Origin: Paracidovorax valerianellae
GTDB taxonomy: Bacteria > Pseudomonadota > Gammaproteobacteria > Burkholderiales > Burkholderiaceae_C
Direction: 5' to 3'
Length of the DNA: 64,000 nt
Assembly: GCF_900102625.1 (NCBI RefSeq)
Contig: NZ_FMZC01000002.1
Location: forward strand, 208,125-272,124
The position numbers and the translations under genes are program-made. Within the stretch, counting starts at the first letter, position 1. Every line of letters starts with the position of its first letter. Under the pieces are notes generated by a model. That model was given only the letters and a program-made list of their open reading frames with translations, ran no database searches and was not told the origin of the DNA. This document shows, piece after piece, positions 1-8,684 of the stretch.

Positions 1-105
1 GGTGACACCCAGTCGCTCGGCGACCTCTGCCACCTTGAACCCACGATCGGTCACTTGCCGGACCGCCTCGATCTTGAACTCATCCGTATACCGCTTACTG
101 CTCAT
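1..105 (-). CDS. IS3-family transposase OrfA, N-terminal 35 residues
   Basis: This is the start of the helix-turn-helix OrfA protein of an IS3-family element, which binds the IS ends and is normally joined to the OrfB integrase by frameshifting. The visible peptide begins MSSKRYTDEFKIEAVRQV and continues into a GFKVAEVAERLGV helix-turn-helix, the hallmark of the family. The ATG lies at 103-105 with an AGGTGT-like ribosome site just upstream. The rest of OrfA and all of OrfB lie outside the window. Confidence 0.85.
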   Translation of the reverse strand, partial: MSSKRYTDEFKIEAVRQVTDRGFKVAEVAERLGVT

Positions 106-168
106 GGACACCTCCGAATCAGCCATTTTCCATAGCCTTGAGATGTCTAGGAAACCCTGGGCGTATCA
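1..168 (-). mobile_element. End of an IS3-family insertion sequence (partial)
   Basis: The left edge of the window is the terminus of an IS3-family element whose first transposase gene reads leftwards out of the window. The end is placed near 168, where a terminal sequence that reads inward as TGATACGCCCAGGG (minus strand) stops and the coding frame of the neighbouring patatin gene resumes. Only one end is visible, so the other inverted repeat and any target duplication cannot be checked. The boundary is good to a few bases. Confidence 0.75.
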
Positions 169-1437
169 GATGCCACCTCGCCAAATCATCAAGAAGGTTT
201 GACCAACTGGCTGACGAACTACCTCAATGCGCTGGCAGGTCTGCCGCCAGATGCCTCCCCGCTCACCTTCGGACAGCTGTGGGGACATGCCGATCCCACT
301 CAGCCTCGAGCCATCAATCTGGAAGTGATGACCACTGCGATTTCCCAGCAGATGGTCTACACCATTCCGTTTCGGGACGGTACTCCACCGTTCTATTACG
401 ACCCCGAAGAGTGGAGCCTGCTGTTTCCGACGTCGGTGATGGATGCCCTGAACCAGACCCATTCCCACGGCAGCGAAAAAGATGAAGATACCCAAGCAAA
501 ATCGCTGGAGGTGCAAAACGCCAGCGGCAAGACGCTGCGCCCTCTGCCCAGGAATGCCGCCTTGCCGGTGGTGGTAGCGGTACGAATGAGCCTGAGCTTC
601 CCGCTCCTTCTGTCTGCGGTGCCACTGCATGCGATCGACTGGAGCCTCAAGGACAATGCGCAGCGCAAACGAGAAAGTCGCCCGCTCCTGGCCAAGCGTG
701 TCTGGTTCTCCGACGGTGGCATCGGCAGCAACATGCCACTGCACATGTTCGACTCGCTACTGCCGGGTCACCCCACTTTCGCAGTCAATCTGAAAGCGGA
801 GCACCCGGACCACCAGATCAGCACCCCAGAGGCGGCCAACAACGCTAGTGGCCGCGTCTATCTGCCAGAAGACCGGCGTGGCGGAATGCAGCGCTACTGG
901 CAGCCTGCCGACGACACCTCGCCACTGAGTGGGCTGATCGGCTTCTTCAGCAGCATCGTCAACACCATGCAGAGTTGGCGCGACGAGATCATGTTTCCCT
1001 ATCCGGGGTTTCGCGAACGTATCGTCCAGATCAGCCAACGGGGCGGCGAAGGCGGGCTGAATCTGGACATGCCCAGCGACACTATCGAGGCGCTCGGAAA
1101 TGCCGGAGCAATGGCCGCAGACCGATTGATCGACAGCTTCCACCCATCTGGCGCCCAACACGCAGAAGGATGGCGGCGACACCAGGAAGCACGATTGACA
1201 ACGCTGCTTGGCACGCTCCAGCCCGCCAGCGAAGCCATCGGCCCTGCACTGCAGAGCGGTGTGTGGCACACCGTCGTGGACACGATCGCCTCCTATGAAG
1301 CCGATGAGCGCCAACTTGCAAAGGACTACCTGAACGAATTGCAAGTGTTGGGCGCTATTGGTGCCGGACACAGACCGTCGATGCAGGATGTCGCGCCAAA
1401 GCCTTTGGCCCAGTTGAAGATCTCACCAAGGATTTAG
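169..1437 (+). pseudogene. Patatin-like phospholipase, 5' end removed by IS3 insertion
   Basis: This is the C-terminal part of a patatin-like phospholipase, a family of lipid acyl hydrolases with a Ser-Asp dyad. The reading frame is open from the IS boundary at about 169 (…SPNHQEGLTNWLTNYL) to the stop at 1437. It contains the family segment with alternating small residues and SFPLLLSAVP, followed by FSDGGIGSNMP, whose DGG carries the catalytic Asp. The N-terminal GxSxG nucleophile motif is absent because the element replaced it. A TTG at 199 could allow reinitiation, but the product would lack the catalytic Ser. The gene is codirectional with the ATPase/HNH pair 100 bp downstream, which suggests it was the first gene of the same accessory module. 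Loss of function is inferred from the missing half. Confidence 0.75.
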
Positions 1438-1538
1438 CAAAGCCACGGACTCGGAGCATCTATGCACAACGCATTGCAGTCTCGCTGGCACCATCGGCAG
1501 CGAATGGACGCAAAAAGGAAAGCACAAGGAGCGGACAC

Positions 1539-3845
1539 ATGCAGTACATCGAAAGAGAGACAGAGCCACCACCCGAAATACTGAGAGGGAGCATCGCCAA
1601 ACTGCAGCGCGAGACGCTCGCCAGATTCATGGCAGACACAGAGGAAAAACGCAGTCAGTCAAAGATCTATCGCTCCGAACTCAACTTTGGACATCCCAGC
1701 CTCAAGATCGCGCTCGCAAGACTCTTCCACGGTCGCTGTGCTTTCTGCGAAGCGCAGCGTGAAACCGAGACATATCACTTCAGACCGCCGGAGGAAGCCC
1801 TCCCCTACGAGCGCAGCGAACAGGCGCACCTGTACTACAGTTGGCTGGCCTTAGCTTGGCAGAACTTCTACGCCATCTGTTCGTCGTGCAGGCCCCGGGA
1901 AACCAACTATTTCCCGGTGCTTGGCAAGCGGGCAGAGATTCCCCGCCCCGCATTGTTTGACCAGTTCGCTGGCAACAACAATGGACTGTGGCCTGCGGCA
2001 GACTACCCTCCCAGGGAAAAACCTTTGCTCCTCGATCCCTGCACGGATCGAACTTTCCATACCCACCTTTGGGTAGGCAAGGATGGTGCGCTCTGGGGCC
2101 TCACGCGACGTGGGACCTTCACAATCGAGCACTTCGACCTGAATTCGCTGGAACTGGTCGAAGAAAGGCGCCGTCAGCACACTAGATATTTCGAGGAACT
2201 CCGGGAACAGATCTCATCGCCTTACGGCGACATGCCAAGTCCCGTTTTCGATTTCCAGAAGCTGGAGTTCGGCGGAACTTGGTATCTGCTATTGCGCCGA
2301 CTGGCTGCCTCACTCGGCGCGAAAAGGGGTGCCCGCCCAGTTTTGGCGATGAGCCGCATTGAGCGCGTCTTTCGCGCGCTCAAGGGCACAAGGGATGCCT
2401 ACGACCGCCTCAGCCGCTGCTGGTCTGAACTCAGCGAAGAGGAACCGCCGAATCCGACAGATACCCCGGAGAGCTGGCACCGCCCCAGCAAAGCGACGGT
2501 TTCCGAAATCAGCATCGAGAACTTCAAAGCGATCGAAGGCATCCACATCAAGCTTCAAGCTCCGGAAGATGTTCGCTCGGACCGAGACATCCCACGCAGC
2601 CCATCGGCCCTGCTTTTGGGCGAAAACGCCGCCGGAAAGAGTTCCATCCTGGAAGCCATTGCACTGACACTGGCAACACCTGCTGCACGCAACGCACTCG
2701 GTCTTACGGCGCGCAACTTTGTTCTTTCACCCGACCTACTCGGCGGTCAGGACTCACCAGCGATCCATTCTGCGAAGGTGACCATTCGCCTTTCGGACGA
2801 CTCCACTCGAACACTGCACATTCAGCACGACAGGATGGGCGATCAGGCGCCTGGGACTCAAGATGCCGTTCCCGTCTTCGCGTATGGCGCATTCCGGCAG
2901 TACCAGCACCGGCAGAGTCGCAAAAGCTCTCCCGCAGCATTCATTCGCAATCTCTTCGATGCCAGTGTGCTTCCCAATCCGGAACGATGGCTTCTGGAGC
3001 TGAGCAAGGAGCGGTTCGCAATGGTGGTCAGAGCGCTGCGCGACATCCTCTCGATCGAAGGGGAATTCGACGTCATCGAACGTGACCAGGAACGAAAGCA
3101 ATGCTTTGTCGTGACCGCCACCACTGTCGATGGCCTGCCATTGGTCAAAAGCCCACTCAACGTGGCTTCCTCGGGCTTCCGATCCGTTCTGGCAATGGCA
3201 TGCGACGTGATGCGCGGGCTTATGAATCCCAAGGTCCACAAAGACTTCGACAGCCTGGATGCAGCAACAGGCGTGGTCCTGATCGACGAGGTCGAGGCCC
3301 ACCTGCATCCGCGATGGAAAATGCGCATCATGCGCGGGCTCCGAAGGGCACTCCCCAACGTGACGTTCATCGCAACCACCCATGATCCGCTGTGCCTTCG
3401 CGGCATGAATGATGGCGAAGTGGTCGTACTGCGACGGGCCAACTTGGAACACGGATTGACCGGCGCGGGACTGTCCATGCGCGTCGAGGCACAGACCAAA
3501 CTCCCTTCCATTTCCGAACTCCGGGTGGAACAGCTGCTGACCTCCGATCTCTTCCAACTCCATTCCACTGACGATCCTCAGATGGAAAGCCAGCTCGCGC
3601 ACATTGCCGATCTACTCGCCATGGCACCCAACGAGTTGACGGACGAACAGCGCAAGGCTGTCGATGAATTCAACAGGGACATCGCTTCGGCCATGCCGAT
3701 TGGAACCTCCGAGGCCCAGCGCGTCGTGCAAGAAGCAGTCGCCGACTACTTGCAGCAACGGTCCAGAATCCCGAAGGAGCAAGGGGCTCGATTGAGAGAG
3801 CGCGTCAAAGCACGCATCGTGCAGGCACTACAGGGAGTGCAGTGA
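1539..3845 (+). CDS. HNH-AAA ATPase fusion, Septu PtuA-like with N-terminal HNH domain
   Basis: This 768-residue protein joins two defence-type domains. Residues about 50-140 form an HNH/zinc module: GRCAFCE, then ETYHFRPP, then a W-Q-N-F segment and ICSSCRP, which follows the pattern of the retron/Septu HNH family (TIGR02646-like). Residues about 325-700 form an SMC/OLD-like ABC ATPase, with LLGENAAGKSS as Walker A, VVLIDEVEAHLHPRWK as Walker B and the FIATTHDP H-loop. In Septu, the PtuA ATPase works with a separate PtuB HNH nuclease in anti-phage defence. Here the ATPase has its own HNH domain and is followed, with a 1-base overlap, by a second HNH gene. The ATG at 1539 has AAGGAGCGG upstream. 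The domains are clear; calling the pair a Septu-like system is inference, and no reverse transcriptase is visible. Confidence 0.85.
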   Translation: MQYIERETEPPPEILRGSIAKLQRETLARFMADTEEKRSQSKIYRSELNFGHPSLKIALARLFHGRCAFCEAQRETETYHFRPPEEALPYERSEQAHLYYSWLALAWQNFYAICSSCRPRETNYFPVLGKRAEIPRPALFDQFAGNNNGLWPAADYPPREKPLLLDPCTDRTFHTHLWVGKDGALWGLTRRGTFTIEHFDLNSLELVEERRRQHTRYFEELREQISSPYGDMPSPVFDFQKLEFGGTWYLLLRRLAASLGAKRGARPVLAMSRIERVFRALKGTRDAYDRLSRCWSELSEEEPPNPTDTPESWHRPSKATVSEISIENFKAIEGIHIKLQAPEDVRSDRDIPRSPSALLLGENAAGKSSILEAIALTLATPAARNALGLTARNFVLSPDLLGGQDSPAIHSAKVTIRLSDDSTRTLHIQHDRMGDQAPGTQDAVPVFAYGAFRQYQHRQSRKSSPAAFIRNLFDASVLPNPERWLLELSKERFAMVVRALRDILSIEGEFDVIERDQERKQCFVVTATTVDGLPLVKSPLNVASSGFRSVLAMACDVMRGLMNPKVHKDFDSLDAATGVVLIDEVEAHLHPRWKMRIMRGLRRALPNVTFIATTHDPLCLRGMNDGEVVVLRRANLEHGLTGAGLSMRVEAQTKLPSISELRVEQLLTSDLFQLHSTDDPQMESQLAHIADLLAMAPNELTDEQRKAVDEFNRDIASAMPIGTSEAQRVVQEAVADYLQQRSRIPKEQGARLRERVKARIVQALQGVQ

Positions 3846-4789
3846 TGCGCAAAGTGGACAGGGGTACAGTTAGTGCACCATCTTGCCTGACCGCCAAAGA
3901 CAAGCAGGGAAAGACCGAGAAAGACCGGGCGCAAGACCACCAGAACAATGCTTCGCCTGACAAGGGGACCTTCGACTTCGCCGTCTACAAGCACGAGGAG
4001 GTCAAGAAGCAGCTCGCATTGCTCTTTCACGGGAAATGCGCCTACTGCGAAACCTTCTACCCCGCATCAACCCCGGTGGACATCGAGCACTACCGGCCCA
4101 AAGGGGCCGTGAGCGAAGACCCTCAACACCCTGGCTATTGGTGGCTGGGGATGAGCTGGGAGAACTTGCTTCCGAGCTGCATCGATTGCAATCGAAGACG
4201 CAAGCAGCGCATCGTCTCCGGCTCCACGAGCTTGGCGGAGTTGTATGCCAACGGGGGGCTCGGCGCCACCTCCATGGCCTCGGTCCAATCCGGGAAGAAG
4301 GACAGTTTTCCGCTGGTCACGGGAAGCAAACACGCTCAATCAGAGAAGGATTTTCCAGGTACCGAAGTGCCACTTCTCTTGGATCCTAGCCAGGACGACC
4401 CCAGAGAGCATTTGCATTTCCATATCGATCACAAGTCGCCTCTGGGCCTTATATTGGCAGGCCGCCCGGGCCATGAAAGCGAGCGCGGGGCCACTTCCAT
4501 CCAAATCTACGGACTCAACCGATTAGGCCTCGTCCAGGAGCGGACGAGGGTACTGCGCCAACTGGAGTTCCTGGGCAATCTGGCCATAGAACTGGGCAAC
4601 ATCATTGAAGAGTTGAAAGCAGAACCTGTGGCAGCCGCACTCATGGCATCACCGACGCCGGACATTCCACAGCGCCTGCAGTTGCTGCAGGACAGGATAT
4701 TCGGCGAGATGCGCCAGATGGCACATCCCACCGCACCCTACTCGGAAATGGTACGCAGCTGGATCGATGAATTCGTGGCAAGCCTTTAG
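3845..4789 (+). CDS. HNH endonuclease, PtuB/TIGR02646-like
   Basis: This 314-residue protein has a strong HNH signature in its first half: GKCAYCE, DIEHYRPKG, a W-x-x-x-x-W-x-NLLPSC segment and CIDCNRRRKQ. The two CxxC pairs would hold a structural zinc, and the IEH/N/CN residues match the metal-binding nuclease core. The C-terminal half (LLLDP, then a helical tail) matches HNH effectors of Septu and retron systems. The ATG at 3845 overlaps the stop of the ATPase gene by one base, and AGGGAG upstream serves it; a GTG at 3842 is the alternative. Translational coupling suggests the two proteins act in one complex. Nuclease function is inferred from motifs. Confidence 0.82.
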   Translation: MRKVDRGTVSAPSCLTAKDKQGKTEKDRAQDHQNNASPDKGTFDFAVYKHEEVKKQLALLFHGKCAYCETFYPASTPVDIEHYRPKGAVSEDPQHPGYWWLGMSWENLLPSCIDCNRRRKQRIVSGSTSLAELYANGGLGATSMASVQSGKKDSFPLVTGSKHAQSEKDFPGTEVPLLLDPSQDDPREHLHFHIDHKSPLGLILAGRPGHESERGATSIQIYGLNRLGLVQERTRVLRQLEFLGNLAIELGNIIEELKAEPVAAALMASPTPDIPQRLQLLQDRIFGEMRQMAHPTAPYSEMVRSWIDEFVASL

Positions 4790-5251
4790 CGCTCTCCAAA
4801 AATCGCAATGAACAAAAGCATGTCGACATTGCCTATTTCCATGGCTCCACTCTAGTCACGCAATCTGGCACTGCCCTCCTCGCTCATCTCATGTCCTTCG
4901 TTGGAAGAGATGGATCTCCTCAAGACAAGAGATTTGGGCAACAGCTCTGAACACTGCGATTCAACGAGCGAATCAATACATGCCGAGGCAAAGCGGGTTC
5001 CTGATGGAACCCGCCGCGGCGAGAAATCACCATTCGCACATAGGCAGCCGGTGGCTCTCCATCGGCTTCCCAGGCAGCCCCGATCTTGAAGGCTGCGGCA
5101 TGGCCCGTCCATGCTGATCGCTCCAGTTCGCATCGCATCCACCCACCGCGAACGGCCGGCACAACCGTGCCGGCGGATGCCCATGATCGTCACCCCCGGG
5201 GGATTCCGTCCCCTGTGGGGCCGCGAACCTCCTTCATCCATCGGAGGTTCC
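4790..5251. other. Intergenic spacer upstream of radC
   Basis: I see no convincing gene in these 462 bases, and open frames here lack ribosome sites and family motifs. The right half contains short GC-rich inverted repeats such as CCGGCAC/GTGCCGG near 5154-5176. It resembles the non-coding stretch that often precedes radC-like genes in this ICE family, but that comparison is from memory. Confidence 0.5.
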
Positions 5252-5752
5252 ATGTCCACGCAACTTGCACGCCTCAATCCGCACCACTCCACCCTCTCGT
5301 CCGTCTTCTCCACCCCGGAGCGCCGTCTCATCCAGCGGGCCATTACCCTGCTGGAACGCCGCATGTTCCAACGCGGCGTCCATCTCGACAATCCGCAGGA
5401 CGTGTTCGATTTCCTCCGGCTCCGGCTGGGCGGGGAAAGCCACGAAGTCTTTGCGGCAGTGTTCCTCGATTCCAAGCATTGCGTCATCGCCTTCGAGACG
5501 CTGGCCCACGGGTCCATCGACCAGGCGGTGATCTATCCCCGCATGGTCGTCAAGCGCGCGATCGAGTTGAATGCCGCCGCTTTGATCCTCGCGCACAACC
5601 ACCCCTCCGGTGACACCCTTTGCAGCGAAAAAGACCGCGCGGTGACCGACCGGCTGCGCACCGCATTGCGGTACGTGGACATTCGCGTCATCGACCACGT
5701 CATCGTCGGCAAGGGCACGCCCTACTCGTTCGCCCGAGACGGCCTGCTCTGA
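5252..5752 (+). CDS. radC: RadC-family JAB1/JAMM protein (ICE-borne)
   Basis: This 166-residue RadC/YeeS-type protein carries the JAMM metalloprotease-like signature LILAHNHPSGD near residues 118-128, preceded by the family block AVFLDSKH…FETL and followed by DHVIVGKG. Chromosomal RadC has an N-terminal helix-hairpin-helix region, and this short form lacks most of it. That is typical of copies carried on plasmids and integrative elements. The start at 5252 is chosen because GGAGG sits at 5243-5247 and the family similarity begins there; the frame is open further upstream without a ribosome site. Despite the name, a DNA repair role is not established for the family. It marks the start of the ICE segment. 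Confidence 0.85.
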   Translation: MSTQLARLNPHHSTLSSVFSTPERRLIQRAITLLERRMFQRGVHLDNPQDVFDFLRLRLGGESHEVFAAVFLDSKHCVIAFETLAHGSIDQAVIYPRMVVKRAIELNAAALILAHNHPSGDTLCSEKDRAVTDRLRTALRYVDIRVIDHVIVGKGTPYSFARDGLL

Positions 5753-5891
5753 CCCACGGGCGCCCCCCACCGGGCGCCCGCTCTTCTCGCCCCAACAACA
5801 ACGCGGGGCCGCGGTGCTTCCGTTTGTCGATGGCTTGCCATCGGGGCTTCGGTTCGACTTGGGGACACCCACCCGCATTCGGAGTCGACAC

Positions 5892-6341
5892 GTGCCGTTC
5901 CCTGCTTTCTCGCTGCTCCAGCGCCTGCGCCGCCGGGCACCGCCAGTGGCGGCGCTGCTCATCCTCCTGCCAGTGGCATCGACGGCCTGCGCCGAAGTCC
6001 GGGTCTTCACCGACAGCGCCCATCCCGTCACTGCGCCCGCGGGCTTCACCGTCACCGAGCTCGACGCTCCTGCCCGCCTGGTGGCCGCGCTGGGCGCGGG
6101 TTTGCCGAGCGATCCCGCACGGGCCGAGGCCATCATGCGCCGGCGCCTGAAAGAGGCCCCGCCCGGCGCTCCTGCGCCTGCACGGATCGCACAGGCCTAC
6201 CAGGGTGTGGCGGATGCCTACAACGCTGGCATCGCGAAGCTGCCGGCGGTCATGGTCGATGGCCGCTATGTGGTCTACGGCGAGCCGAATGTCCCCCGGG
6301 CACTGGCCCGCATCACGACCTACCGGAGCACGCAGCCATGA
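5892..6341 (+). CDS. ICE protein, TIGR03757 (PFL_4709) family
   Basis: This 149-residue secreted protein belongs to a group encoded next to the type IV secretion genes of ICEclc/PFGI-type elements. A hydrophobic signal segment (PPVAALLILLPVASTACA) precedes a thioredoxin-like body with VRVFTDS and a C-terminal PAVMVDGRYVVYGE motif followed by an alternating helical end. I chose the GTG at 5892, which has GGAG 7 bases upstream and gives a normal signal peptide; an upstream start at 5814 is possible. The last four bases overlap the next gene (ATGA), which indicates cotranslation. The family function is not known beyond conjugation. Confidence 0.8.
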   Translation: MPFPAFSLLQRLRRRAPPVAALLILLPVASTACAEVRVFTDSAHPVTAPAGFTVTELDAPARLVAALGAGLPSDPARAEAIMRRRLKEAPPGAPAPARIAQAYQGVADAYNAGIAKLPAVMVDGRYVVYGEPNVPRALARITTYRSTQP

Positions 6342-7273
6342 TGCGCTCCCGGCGGTTTCGGGCCGTGGTCGTGGGGGCGTTGCTCGCGAGTACAGGCTCC
6401 TCCTTCGCGCTCAACACGGCCACCATCGTGGCGTCGGCACTGTCGCCGGATTGCCTGGCCTACCGCGTGGTGGGCGTGTGCTACTGGTTGTACTGCACCT
6501 GGAGCGGCTGCACCGTGCGCACTTCGATCAAGGTGCAGCACTACATCCCCGACGCAGTCGTGTCGAGCTACAGCAACACGGGGGAGAACCCCTGGGTGGA
6601 AGTGCGGGCCATGAGCCAGCCCAATCCCAGCGCGCAGGCCGGCGGCGATGGCACGACCAATGAGGACCACGAAAACAACCTGGCCAAGTTCAAGAACGCT
6701 GACGTGATCGGGCACCCGGCCGGCGCGGCGTTCAGCGAATTTGCCAGCCAGTCCGGCTACACCTGCGAAGGTGCAGGGACGCCGTTCGTCCCCTATTTGC
6801 TCAGCACCTTCGACACGCTCGCCTGGCGCTACAACGTGCCGGAGATGGCCTATCCCGAGGCACTGACACCTGGCGTGCGCGAGATCGGCTCGCGCTCGAC
6901 GGCCGACCTCTGGGGCAACGTCTATCCCCGTGGAGGGTTCCTCCATCAGAGCGATGACCATCTGGCTGGTGCGGTGGTCGCGCAGCGGGCGGGCGATGTG
7001 GTCACGCGCAAAGGCCAGCCACACGTCTACCAGCCACTGCTCGCCACCGCGCATGCGGGCTACTGGCCGGCCGGCGCGCTGCTCGAGAGCTACGCCGCCA
7101 CCGGAAGGTGGCAGGAACTGACCCCTACCCTGGCGAGCGGCTGCGCGGTATTTCCCAACAGGAACACCCATGTGCAGGCGCAGCGAGGTGACTACGCCTG
7201 GGCGCTTTGGCGCCCCTACAGCTGCTGCCAGCGGCGCGGCCAGGTGTTCCTGGGCAGCGTGGATTTCTTCTGA
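6338..7273 (+). CDS. ICE conjugation protein, TIGR03756 (PFL_4710, TraU-like) family
   Basis: This 311-residue exported protein resembles TraU, a periplasmic component of F-like conjugation machines. It starts with a signal peptide (VVVGALLASTGSSFA). It is rich in paired cysteines (CYWLYCTWSGC, then CCQRRG near the end), as expected for a disulfide-bonded periplasmic protein. The ATG overlaps the previous stop, and the stop is followed 10 bases later by the next gene of the set. The trio 03757-03756-03755 in this order is a standard block of the ICEclc/SPI-7-like transfer region. Confidence 0.82.
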   Translation: MMRSRRFRAVVVGALLASTGSSFALNTATIVASALSPDCLAYRVVGVCYWLYCTWSGCTVRTSIKVQHYIPDAVVSSYSNTGENPWVEVRAMSQPNPSAQAGGDGTTNEDHENNLAKFKNADVIGHPAGAAFSEFASQSGYTCEGAGTPFVPYLLSTFDTLAWRYNVPEMAYPEALTPGVREIGSRSTADLWGNVYPRGGFLHQSDDHLAGAVVAQRAGDVVTRKGQPHVYQPLLATAHAGYWPAGALLESYAATGRWQELTPTLASGCAVFPNRNTHVQAQRGDYAWALWRPYSCCQRRGQVFLGSVDFF

Positions 7274-7283
7274 GGGCACGCCG

Positions 7284-8684
7284 ATGAAACACCGTTTTTC
7301 CCATAGGCAGTTTTCTGCCGTACGCCGGTTCGGGCCTGCGGGCCTTGCGGCGCTGACGCTGGCCGCCAGCGCGGCGTGGGCGCAGACGCGCATGGATGCC
7401 GACGGCATCCACTCCAGCGGCAACGTGCTCGGCAGCGACGTGCTGTACAGCATCGGCGGTGGCCGGGCCGTATCCATGGGACCGGTCGGCAACATGCAGA
7501 GCATCGGCGTGGGCGCGGCCTGGAACAGCAACCTGGTGTGCGGCGACATGAGCATCACCACGACGCTGCAGAACCAGCTCAACGGCGTCACCAACGGTTT
7601 CCAGTCGATCATGAGCAACGTGATCCAGAACGCCACCAGCGCGGTGGCGTCGCTGCCGGCGCTGATCATCCAGCGCGCCGACCCGGGCCTGTACAACCTG
7701 CTGACCAACGGCATCCTGCAGGCGCGCCTGGACTTCGACCGTTCGAAGATGACCTGCCGCGCGATCGCCAACCGCATGGCGGACATCGCCGGCGGACAGA
7801 CCGGATGGGACCAGCTCTCCGAGGGCATGGCACTCAAGCAGGCGGTGTCCAGCACCGATGCGGTGTCGGCCATCGAACGGGCCGAGGCGAACAAGGGCAA
7901 CAGCGGCGTGCCCTGGGTGGGCGGCAGCAGCGCGGGCGGCTCGGGCCAGGCTGCCATCAAGGTCGTGGGCGACGTGACGCGCGCCGGCTACAACCTGCTC
8001 AATGGCCGCGGGGTCACCGACACCTCGTCGATCAACGCGAGCGACTGCAACGGCCGGCTGACCTGCCAGACCTGGACATCCCCTCAGGCTGCGGCGACCT
8101 GGGCGACCCGCGTGCTGGGCGAGCGCGAGCAGCGCACCTGCCAGGCCTGCAACAAGACGGCGACCACGCCCGGCGTGGGCCTGACCCCACTCATCCAGGA
8201 AGAGTACGAAACCAAGCTCAAGGCACTGCAGGAACTGGTGAGCGGCGCCAAGCCAACGACGGCCGCCAACCTGGATGCGGCGGGCAGCGCATCGCTGCCG
8301 GTCACGCGCGGCGTGATCGAAGCGCTGCGCGACGAACCCGACCAGGACTTGCTGGGCAAGCGCCTGGCCTCGGAAGTGGCGCTGGCGAGCGTGATGGAGA
8401 AGGCCTTGCTTCTGCAGCGCACGCTGCTCACCGGCCGCAAGGAACCCAACGTCGCCGCGAACGAACTCGCGACGAAGGCCGTGGACCAGGAGAGCGGCGC
8501 CCTGGCGCAGGAGATCCAGAACCTCAAGACCGAACTGGAGCTGCGCCGCGAACTGGCCGGCAATTCGCCGATGGCGCTGATCCAGCGCCACAGCACCCGT
8601 GCGGCGGGCTCGCGCGGCATCTACCAGGGCGATCCGACGCGTGATCGCGTGCAGGAGATCCAGAAACCACGGAGCACGCCGTGA
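7284..8684 (+). CDS. ICE conjugation protein, TIGR03755 (PFL_4711, TraH-like) family
   Basis: This 466-residue exported protein begins MKHRFSHRQFSAVRRF and has a signal peptide ending in AASAAWA. The body has the block GSDVLYSIGGGRAVS, a Gly/Ser-rich stretch near residue 215, a CxxC pair (RTCQACNK) and a long helical C-terminal third. It is the TraH-like partner of the TraU-like protein in the transfer apparatus of GI-type ICEs. The ATG at 7284 is chosen because it opens the signal peptide; the frame is open upstream, inside the previous gene. It ends with a GTGA overlap into the next gene. I infer envelope-located assembly of the mating channel. Confidence 0.82.
   Translation: MKHRFSHRQFSAVRRFGPAGLAALTLAASAAWAQTRMDADGIHSSGNVLGSDVLYSIGGGRAVSMGPVGNMQSIGVGAAWNSNLVCGDMSITTTLQNQLNGVTNGFQSIMSNVIQNATSAVASLPALIIQRADPGLYNLLTNGILQARLDFDRSKMTCRAIANRMADIAGGQTGWDQLSEGMALKQAVSSTDAVSAIERAEANKGNSGVPWVGGSSAGGSGQAAIKVVGDVTRAGYNLLNGRGVTDTSSINASDCNGRLTCQTWTSPQAAATWATRVLGEREQRTCQACNKTATTPGVGLTPLIQEEYETKLKALQELVSGAKPTTAANLDAAGSASLPVTRGVIEALRDEPDQDLLGKRLASEVALASVMEKALLLQRTLLTGRKEPNVAANELATKAVDQESGALAQEIQNLKTELELRRELAGNSPMALIQRHSTRAAGSRGIYQGDPTRDRVQEIQKPRSTP

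Noticed and set aside
1539..4789. A retron (reverse transcriptase plus ncRNA) as source of the ATPase/HNH pair
   Set aside because: No reverse transcriptase frame is present between the IS end and radC. One could only lie left of the IS, outside the window.
6320..8591. Two long minus-strand open frames across the ICE genes
   Set aside because: They lie opposite the TIGR03756 and TIGR03755 genes, which have signal peptides, overlapping starts and family motifs; the antisense frames have none.
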